Part shown: in pieces, positions 6,771 through 11,909 of the stretch
Numbering within the stretch: the first letter of the stretch is position 1
How the letters are laid out: every line of letters begins with the position of its first letter
Assembly (NCBI GenBank): GCA_900769985.1
Contig: CAAGIS010000194.1
Location: 1 to 11,909 of the forward strand
DNA length: 11,909 bases
DNA from: Spirochaetia bacterium
Lineage (GTDB): Bacteria; Spirochaetota; Spirochaetia; Treponematales; Treponemataceae
Reading direction: 5' to 3'
Notes under the pieces: model-generated
Databases searched by the model: none
The model's input: only the letters and a program-made list of their open reading frames with translations
What the model was told of the DNA's origin: nothing
Position numbers and translations under genes: made by a program

Positions 6771-7964
6771 ATGGAAATAATTAGTTACGTAGGAAGCAAT
6801 ACAAACAGCATTTTAAGAAGAAAACCTTTTTTGAAGTTTTTTAACTTGTCGAACGGAACAAAGGCACGCTGCAGGAATACTGCCGGTTTTTCTTTTGTTC
6901 AGTTTGGAAGCATGCAGAAAAGTCTGACAGCAGCTAAAAGCTTTTCTTTTCCTAGGATAAAAATCTATCCGAGAAAAATACTGCGCCAACTTGGAAAATT
7001 GCTTTGGCTTATTCCGTTTGCGGCAGTTTTTGCAGTTGTTCCGCCTGCAGTTTATAAATTAATCTCGCATCTTGAAAGCCGCACAAATCCTTTGACTCTG
7101 CATAACGAAAAAATAGATGAATTTGAATTATTGAACAAAGAAATGGCAAGGTTTGCCCTTTCATCAGGCGAAGAAGTTGAAGAAGACGGTTCTATTATCG
7201 GTGCTCTTGCTTCGTATTCGTTCAAGCAGCCTGTGACTTTTTCTGAATACACTGTAAAAAAAGGCGATACAATAAGCGGGATTTCAAAACGGTTTAACTT
7301 GAATAATATTTCGACTATTATTGGCGTAAATAATATTGACAACGTAAGGGCACTGAATGCCGGCAAAAAACTTGTAGTACCTTCGATTGACGGACTTTTT
7401 TACAAAACAGTAAAAGGTGATTCGATTCAGTTAGTGGCAAAAAAATATTCGGTTTCTATAGAAGATATACTTGATGTAAACGACCTTGACGTTGAAACGC
7501 TTTCTGTAGGACAGAAACTTTTTATTCCTGGGGCAAAACTTGACAGGACGACATTGCGTCGTGCGATGGGAGATACTTTTGTAAATCCTCTCAGGAATAT
7601 AGCATGGCGCCTTACAAGCAAATGTGGCTGGAGGGCTGACCCTTTTACTGGAGTAAAGCAGTATCACCCGGGAATCGATATGGCAATAAGTCAGGGAACT
7701 CCGATTTATGCAGCCCTTTCGGGAAAAGTTGTTGCATGCGGCTGGTCGAATGTTTACGGAAATTATGTTATAATAGATCATCAGAATGGTTATCAAAGTT
7801 TGTATGGACATATGTCCAAAAAATTGTGTACGATAAATCAGGAAGTAACTTCCAGTACAAAAATCGGACTTGTAGGAAGTACGGGATATTCGACAGGCTC
7901 GCACCTACATTTTACGGTTTATAAAAACGGCAAGGTTGTAGATCCGTTGACTTTGATAAAATAA
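6771..7964 (+). CDS. Membrane-anchored LysM/M23 peptidoglycan hydrolase
   Basis: This is a 397-residue protein. A basic cytoplasmic tail of about 75 residues is followed by one membrane segment (about 77-97), an acidic linker, two LysM peptidoglycan-binding domains (about 160-204 and 211-253) and a C-terminal M23 (lysostaphin/LytM-type) zinc endopeptidase domain (about 288-393). The zinc and catalytic residues are present: His299 and Asp303 in HPGID, His347 in YGHM, and His378-Leu-His380 in SHLHF, so it should be an active cross-link endopeptidase or an amidase activator in the periplasm. ATG 6771 has no visible Shine-Dalgarno. ATG 6912 (residue 48) also keeps the membrane segment and is a possible alternative, though the frame looks coding from 6771. 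It lies divergent from the peptidoglycan-synthesis operon and heads a three-gene plus-strand set. Confidence 0.9.
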   Translation: MEIISYVGSNTNSILRRKPFLKFFNLSNGTKARCRNTAGFSFVQFGSMQKSLTAAKSFSFPRIKIYPRKILRQLGKLLWLIPFAAVFAVVPPAVYKLISHLESRTNPLTLHNEKIDEFELLNKEMARFALSSGEEVEEDGSIIGALASYSFKQPVTFSEYTVKKGDTISGISKRFNLNNISTIIGVNNIDNVRALNAGKKLVVPSIDGLFYKTVKGDSIQLVAKKYSVSIEDILDVNDLDVETLSVGQKLFIPGAKLDRTTLRRAMGDTFVNPLRNIAWRLTSKCGWRADPFTGVKQYHPGIDMAISQGTPIYAALSGKVVACGWSNVYGNYVIIDHQNGYQSLYGHMSKKLCTINQEVTSSTKIGLVGSTGYSTGSHLHFTVYKNGKVVDPLTLIK

Positions 7965-7966
7965 AA

Positions 7967-7995
7967 AACTGGCATAAAAGTCAGTTGTGATTTTT
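7967..7995 (+). terminator. Weak hairpin after the M23 gene (possible partial terminator)
   Basis: AACTGGC (7967-7973) can pair with GTCAGTT (7980-7986), seven pairs including one G-T, with a six-base loop. Five T residues follow four bases later. It is too weak and too far from the T tract for a confident terminator, and may only reduce read-through into the next genes. Confidence 0.3.
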
Positions 7996-8010
7996 GGGGA
8001 AAATTGAAAA

Positions 8011-8259
8011 ATGATTCCAGTTTGTATTTGTAGCGGCTGTGGTAGAACAATCGAAAAAGAGTTTATTTATTGTCCTTGGTGCGGACAGTCAAAAGTTTCA
8101 GTAACATCAGAAAATGACAAGATGGAAGAAATTTTTAACAAGCTTGAAGAACTGCAGATAAACAACCGTTCGGAGAGGATAAAGAAAATCGGTTCCCGCC
8201 TGGAAACGCTGGAAAAAGAACTTGATGCACTTGTGTTATGTGCGGAGATGCATAAATGA
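8011..8259 (+). CDS. Small zinc-ribbon and coiled-coil protein
   Basis: This 82-residue protein has no known specific function. Its N-terminal quarter has two CxxC knuckles, Cys7/Cys10 and Cys21/Cys24 (CSGCG and CPWCG), spaced as in small zinc-ribbon domains, with an extra Cys5. From about residue 36 it is rich in Lys, Glu and Leu with heptad-like spacing, which suggests a coiled coil for dimerisation or partner binding. There is no signal peptide or membrane segment, so it should be cytoplasmic. A GGGG (7996-7999) lies 11 bases before ATG 8011. Its last bases overlap the next start as ATGA, indicating translational coupling with the exported propeller protein. Confidence 0.8.
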   Translation: MIPVCICSGCGRTIEKEFIYCPWCGQSKVSVTSENDKMEEIFNKLEELQINNRSERIKKIGSRLETLEKELDALVLCAEMHK

Positions 8260-10427
8260 AAAAAAATATTTCTGCAATGTTCCTGTATTGTATTGTTTTT
8301 CTTTCAAACATGAGTTTTGCAGGAATCAAATTCGGCAATTTAAATATCAATAATGACAATACGGCATTATATACCGTTACATCAAATATTGCAGGTTCTG
8401 CGTCCTATTCAACTTTGTTTTCGTATACGTTGAAAGGCGAACAGAGCATAGACAAGGATAACCTGCCTGACATTCTGACTTGCTATCCGGAAAGCATGAG
8501 TTCAATCAGCAGTGGAAATATGGTTCAGGTAAGAAATCGTTACGGTACTGCGCTTTACGATTTTAGAAAAGACACTTTGCAGTGGATTGCGCGTACTGCT
8601 ATTATCCCTGACAAGTCATTTTCACTAAGCCCGATACTTACAAGCCCTGACGGAAAGTGGTGCGTGTTTTTTAGGAAAAACGGTTCGTCGACAGGTGAAC
8701 TTATAATACAGAATTCTGAATCAAAAAAATATGTCGTCCTTAACAGAGAAGCGGAATTCAGTTATTCTGAAATTCCTGTAAAATGGTCAGACGATAGTCA
8801 GAATTTTATTTATGAAAAAAATAATTTTCTGTATTTCTGCAATCCTGAAAATATGTTTAAAGGAATTCAGCTTGAAGAAAAATACCGCTGCATCGGAAAA
8901 GGAAAAATAAACTGCATTCAATGGACAGGAACAAATACGCTTGCATACATTGATTCTGATGTAGTCTATTTAATCGATTCGCGAGATTTTTCTTCGCTCG
9001 GACTTTATTCAAATTTTTACTTTTCTGGAAAAATAATCGGACGGCTTCTTGAAGAGTTTGACAGCGCTACGATGGAATTTAAAATTAATTCTGCTGCAAC
9101 ACAAATGCTTATTATCAAGAACAGTAACTTTGTTTCGTATTACGAATTCAATCTGGAAAATCCCGGTGATTATGTAACGCTGTTGAATTACAAATCTTAT
9201 ACAGGCGTGTTTGACGGCTCTTTTAAAATTTCTGTTTTCTGGCAGAAAAATTCAAAGCCGGTAATATGGACAGATTTTATTTCTGATGCAGGAAAGAGAA
9301 ACAGTTCTGTGTATATTTTTACCGAAAGCAACGAAATGAAAAAAATACTTAACGTTGAAAATTCTACGTCAGACATTGCAGTTACAAATGACGGAAAATA
9401 TTTTGCTTTTTCTGCAGGAGAATCTGTCTATGTTTATTCGCTAAGCCCATGGGAACGTGTTGCAGAAATCAAAGGCGAAAGGGTAACATCTTTGTGCTGG
9501 AAAAATGCGTATGAACTTTGTATCGGTGGTGAACAGACTGTAAAGCTTTATAATATTTTTGCAAAATCAGAACGCGTTCTGTTTTTGTCGTCATGTACTT
9601 CTGCAACATGGGATAAAATTTCTGGTAAAATAATTGCGCAGACAAAAAACTGTTCAGACTATTTTATGTATAACGAAAAACAGAATGTCTGGAATAAAGT
9701 TCAGCTTGTATCTCCAGAGGACATTCAGGTTCAAAATCAAGACTACAGAATTTATGTTGCGCAGTCAAAAAATGCAAGGTTTGAAAACGGAATTTATGTA
9801 AGGAATTTTGCAGGCAAGTCAAATAATTTTGCTTTGTACAAAGAAACGCTGCAGAAAAGTCCTAAGAAAAAACGTATTGCCCTTGTATTCGATTTACTTG
9901 ACAGAGCAGACGGCGTATGTTCAATTATTGCACTTTGCGAAAAATATCAGATAAGGTCGACGTTCTTTATAAACGGAGAATTTATAAGGCGCTATCCGAA
10001 AGAAGTAAAGAAAATTGCTTCAAGCGGTGCAGAAGTAGGTTCGATGTTTTATGCATGCGTTGACTTGACAGAAAAAGATTTTAACGTCAACGAGGATTAT
10101 ATAAGGCGCGGTCTTGCAAGAAATGAGGATGAATATTACGAGTGCACAAAAAAGGAATTGAGTCTTTTGTGGCATGCACCTTTTTATAAATCAAATAAAA
10201 TGATAAAAGATGCTGCAAGTCTTTCTGGCTACAGTTACATTGACTTTCCGACAGAAACAGATTCAATCGGTTCAAAAGCAGGAAAGGCAATCGAAAGCCA
10301 GATTATTCCTATTACGGTAGGAATAAAATCTGACAGCGACAAAAAGAAATTTTACAATAAACTTGAGTTATTGATAAATTCACTTTTAGATGCTGATTAC
10401 GAAATTGTCCCTGTCAGCGAACTGTAG
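8256..10427 (+). CDS. Secreted beta-propeller protein with C-terminal NodB-like pseudo-deacetylase domain
   Basis: This is a 723-residue protein. Residues 1-22 form a signal peptide with likely cleavage after SFA and no lipobox. Residues of about 30-510 contain WD40/TolB-like strands (for example SPILTSPDGKWCVFF near 125-139, IAVTNDGKYFAF near 374-385, VTSLCWKNAYELCIGG near 410-425), consistent with one beta-propeller of about seven blades. Residues 538-723 align with the NodB polysaccharide deacetylase fold: IALVFDLLD (541-549) for TFDDGP, STFFINGEFIRRYP (568-581), GAEVGSMFYACVDLT (591-605) for GxEIGNHTYSHPDLT, and LWHAPFY (638-644) for the Arg-x-Pro motif. The metal ligands are replaced: the second Asp by Leu547 and the two His by Met597 and Cys601. 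Asp546 remains. It is therefore probably a non-catalytic glycan-binding or scaffold protein in the periplasm or at the surface. GGAG (8244-8247) eight bases upstream supports the start. Confidence 0.85.
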   Translation: MKKNISAMFLYCIVFLSNMSFAGIKFGNLNINNDNTALYTVTSNIAGSASYSTLFSYTLKGEQSIDKDNLPDILTCYPESMSSISSGNMVQVRNRYGTALYDFRKDTLQWIARTAIIPDKSFSLSPILTSPDGKWCVFFRKNGSSTGELIIQNSESKKYVVLNREAEFSYSEIPVKWSDDSQNFIYEKNNFLYFCNPENMFKGIQLEEKYRCIGKGKINCIQWTGTNTLAYIDSDVVYLIDSRDFSSLGLYSNFYFSGKIIGRLLEEFDSATMEFKINSAATQMLIIKNSNFVSYYEFNLENPGDYVTLLNYKSYTGVFDGSFKISVFWQKNSKPVIWTDFISDAGKRNSSVYIFTESNEMKKILNVENSTSDIAVTNDGKYFAFSAGESVYVYSLSPWERVAEIKGERVTSLCWKNAYELCIGGEQTVKLYNIFAKSERVLFLSSCTSATWDKISGKIIAQTKNCSDYFMYNEKQNVWNKVQLVSPEDIQVQNQDYRIYVAQSKNARFENGIYVRNFAGKSNNFALYKETLQKSPKKKRIALVFDLLDRADGVCSIIALCEKYQIRSTFFINGEFIRRYPKEVKKIASSGAEVGSMFYACVDLTEKDFNVNEDYIRRGLARNEDEYYECTKKELSLLWHAPFYKSNKMIKDAASLSGYSYIDFPTETDSIGSKAGKAIESQIIPITVGIKSDSDKKKFYNKLELLINSLLDADYEIVPVSEL

Positions 10428-10430
10428 GTT

Positions 10431-10456
10431 TTTACAGCGTAAGGCCGTAAATTTTT
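10431..10456 (+). terminator. Probable terminator of the plus-strand operon
   Basis: TTTAC (10431-10435) pairs with GTAAA (10447-10451), with GC/GC pairing inside across one A-C mismatch, followed by five T residues (10452-10456). It begins three bases after the propeller stop codon, in the 65-bp gap before the convergent aroC end. The stem is weak but the placement is right. Confidence 0.5.
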
Positions 10457-10492
10457 ATTCAGCCTTGACGGACAATCAGACTAAAATCGAAT

Positions 10493-11617
10493 TTAAATCG
10501 AAAGAAGAAAATCGGCAATCGTAATGTTTGCCATTGCTTCTACAACCGGTACGATTCTCGGACAGAGACATATATCGTGCCGGCCTTTTATTTTTAAAGT
10601 CGTGTTTTCGTATTTTATTGAATCAGGCGCAACTGGAATATTCGGGTTTATTTTTGCTTCGATTGTATTCTGCTCCGTAAAAATACTCGGAACCGGCTTT
10701 ATTGCAAGCCTGAAAATGATTGTATTGCCGTTTGAAATCCCGCCTAAAATTCCGCCTGCATTATTAGAAAGAAAATTTATTTTTCCGTCTTGAATCTGAA
10801 TCTGGTCGTTGTTCTCTTTTCCTGTTAGGTCAGCACTGTCAAAGCCGTTGCCAAATTCAATTCCCTTTACAGCTCCTATAGAAAGCATTGCGTGAGCGAG
10901 AACTGCATCAAGTTTGTCAAAAACAGGTTCTCCAAGTCCTGAAGGAATTCCTTTTATCTGACATTCGATGATTCCGCCTGTGCTGTTGCCTTGTGCGCGG
11001 AGTTCTGCAATTTTTTTGTCCATGAGTGCTGCAGCTTCTGAGTCAGGTGCGCGCATTGTATTTTTTTCGATTTCAGACAAATCGATTTTGCTGCATTGAA
11101 TTCCTGCGGCGCGGAGTGTGTATGCGGTACAGGAAAAGTTGCCGTTTAGTTTTGATTCGATTACCTGTCGTGCAATTTCTCCTGCTGCAACGCGGGTGCA
11201 TGTTTCCCTGCCAGAAGAACGTCCGCCGCCTCTGTAATCGCGAAAGCCGTATTTTTGCATATACGTAAAGTCTGCATGCCCCGGTCGCATTTTTACGGCA
11301 AGTTCGTTGTAGTCAGAGGAGTGCTGGTTTTCATTTCTGATAATTATTGAAATTGGAGTTCCTGTAGAAAATCCGTTGAATATGCCCGAAAGAATTTCTG
11401 CTCTGTCGTTTTCCTTGCGTCCTGTAACTGCAGAATTTACAAGCCCACTTCCGTTTGTCGAAACACCTGGTCTTCTTCTGTCCAGTGCGTTTTGTATTTT
11501 GTCAGAATCAATTTTAATTCCCGCTGGAACCCCGTCCACAACAACCCCAAGTGCATTCCCGTGACTTTCTCCAAACGCCGTAACTTTAAATTTTGTCCCA
11601 AATGAATTCCCAGCCAT
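10493..11617 (-). CDS. aroC: Chorismate synthase
   Basis: This 374-residue enzyme catalyses the last shikimate-pathway step, 5-enolpyruvylshikimate-3-phosphate to chorismate, using reduced FMN in the cytoplasm. It has the family signatures: GESHG (16-20), RRRPG (47-51), RPGHADFTYMQKYGFRDYRG (111-130) continuing to GGRSSGRET, a GGILGGISNG segment, and GRHDICLCPRIVPVVEAM near the C terminus. The length is usual for the family. ATG 11617 is chosen because it gives the canonical N terminus (MAGNSFGTKF) and has a GGAG (11624-11627) six bases upstream. The frame stays open 84 codons further upstream, but that part crosses the promoter and the repeat block and is not protein-like. It is transcribed alone from its own promoter and convergent with the propeller gene. 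Confidence 0.95.
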   Translation of the reverse strand: MAGNSFGTKFKVTAFGESHGNALGVVVDGVPAGIKIDSDKIQNALDRRRPGVSTNGSGLVNSAVTGRKENDRAEILSGIFNGFSTGTPISIIIRNENQHSSDYNELAVKMRPGHADFTYMQKYGFRDYRGGGRSSGRETCTRVAAGEIARQVIESKLNGNFSCTAYTLRAAGIQCSKIDLSEIEKNTMRAPDSEAAALMDKKIAELRAQGNSTGGIIECQIKGIPSGLGEPVFDKLDAVLAHAMLSIGAVKGIEFGNGFDSADLTGKENNDQIQIQDGKINFLSNNAGGILGGISNGNTIIFRLAIKPVPSIFTEQNTIEAKINPNIPVAPDSIKYENTTLKIKGRHDICLCPRIVPVVEAMANITIADFLLSI

Positions 11618-11644
11618 AATTATCTCCAGAATACAGATTAAGTT

Positions 11645-11650
11645 ATTATA
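11645..11650 (-). promoter_or_regulatory. -10 box of the aroC promoter
   Basis: On the minus strand a perfect TATAAT lies at 11645-11650, giving a predicted start near 11638 and a leader of about 21 bases with the GGAG inside it. No good -35 box is seen. The expected place (about 11667-11674) falls inside the first copy of the purine-rich repeat at 11660-11675. Confidence 0.5.
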
Positions 11651-11659
11651 TAGTAAAAA

Positions 11660-11759
11660 TTGGAGGAAGAGAACCCCTTTTTCTTGGAGGAAGAGAACCA
11701 CATTGTTCTTGGAGGGAAAGAACCCTTCTACTTTCGTAGCGTGGGTTCTCTCCCTCCAA
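11660..11759. repeat. Purine-rich repeat cluster: three direct copies and one inverted copy
   Basis: The 16-bp unit TTGGAGG(A/G)A(G/A)AGAACC occurs at 11660-11675, 11684-11699 and 11709-11724, spaced 24-25 bases apart, and inverted at 11744-11759. The third copy and the inverted copy make a 17-bp stem with one mismatch (11709-11725 with 11743-11759). Its 17-base loop contains a smaller hairpin, CTAC-TTTC-GTAG. The first copy could pair with the same inverted arm equally well (one mismatch), so alternative folds are possible. There is no gene here. The first copy lies where the aroC -35 box should be. It looks like a dispersed intergenic element, which is inference since only one locus is visible. 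Confidence 0.75.
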
Positions 11760-11782
11760 ACCTCCCTCTTTCCCAAGCACGA

Positions 11783-11801
11783 CTTAGGGCGCTGCCCTAA
11801 G
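11783..11801. repeat. Perfect inverted repeat (8-bp stem, 3-base loop)
   Basis: CTTAGGGC (11783-11790) and GCCCTAAG (11794-11801) flank GCT, making a tight, stable hairpin. It is not followed by a T tract in either direction, so it is not an ordinary terminator. It sits next to the purine-rich repeat cluster and a locally G+C-rich stretch (about 11803-11828), and probably belongs to the same repeat element. Confidence 0.65.
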
Positions 11802-11909
11802 AACCCGGACGCCGCGCAGGGCGCGAGCTGACTCGGTGTTTGTGAGGAATTGAAATTTACGAGCGCCATAAACCCTGTTGCAAAAATTGGTTGCGCGTTT
11901 GAAATTTAC
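11802..11909. repeat. Rest of the repeat block: G+C-rich stretch and short direct repeats
   Basis: No gene is seen here. CGCGC-AGG-GCGCG (11813-11825) is a small inverted repeat. TGAAATTTAC occurs at 11851-11860 and again at 11900-11909, 49 bases apart and ending at the window edge, so the element may continue beyond it. Base composition is clearly richer in G+C around 11803-11828 than in the genes nearby. The minus-strand frame is open through this stretch but has no coding character I trust. Confidence 0.45.

Noticed and set aside
7431..7904. 157-codon minus-strand ORF opposite the M23 gene
   Set aside because: It lies wholly antisense to a strongly conserved M23/LysM coding region and shows no recognisable domain.
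11660..11759. Short CRISPR array
   Set aside because: The repeats are only 16 bp, the spacers only 8-9 bp, one copy is inverted, and no cas genes are present.
11709..11759. Intrinsic terminator from the large repeat hairpin
   Set aside because: There is no T tract after the stem in either direction.
11618..11869. 84-codon upstream extension of the aroC reading frame
   Set aside because: It would cross the GGAG, the TATAAT box and the repeat block, and gives a low-complexity, non-conserved sequence. The family N terminus begins at ATG 11617.

Overview
This is an AT-rich bacterial window. It carries envelope, motility and central-metabolism genes and shows no phage or insertion-sequence genes. 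The combination of a single-chain glycyl-tRNA synthetase, a large MAF-type (DUF115) motility glycosyltransferase, an HD-GYP protein and LysM/M23 and PASTA cell-wall proteins fits a spirochaete, most likely a host-associated Treponema. That assignment is inference from gene content and style, not from a marker gene.

Layout. Positions 1-860 (+): the last 34 codons of glycyl-tRNA synthetase, followed with a one-base overlap by a small aldo/keto reductase relative that has lost two of its four catalytic residues. Positions 879-2108 (-): a convergent HD-GYP protein with an altered metal site and its own good promoter. Positions 2109-2399: an intergenic region with back-to-back promoters, two hairpins and a strong plus-strand terminator, read here as a candidate ~100-nt small RNA. 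Positions 2400-6725 (-): a tightly overlapping operon lepB (signal peptidase I) - class B penicillin-binding protein with a C-terminal PASTA domain - MAF glycosyltransferase. Its predicted promoter places transcription start exactly on the lepB ATG. Positions 6771-10427 (+): a divergent set of a membrane-anchored LysM/M23 peptidase, a small zinc-ribbon/coiled-coil protein and a secreted beta-propeller protein whose C-terminal NodB-like domain has lost all its metal ligands. Positions 10493-11617 (-): aroC (chorismate synthase), convergent with the propeller gene. Positions 11660-11909: a non-coding repeat block upstream of aroC with three direct copies and one inverted copy of a 16-17 bp purine-rich unit, a perfect 8-bp hairpin and a short direct repeat.

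How the genes fit together. The central divergent block (2400-10427) looks like an envelope module: one arm makes septal or side-wall peptidoglycan, processes exported proteins and modifies flagellin, and the other arm cuts or binds peptidoglycan and exports a propeller/pseudo-deacetylase protein. Three proteins here (aldo/keto reductase, HD-GYP, NodB domain) keep the family fold but lack canonical active-site residues. With the candidate small RNA and the repeat block upstream of aroC, these are the points most worth a second look.
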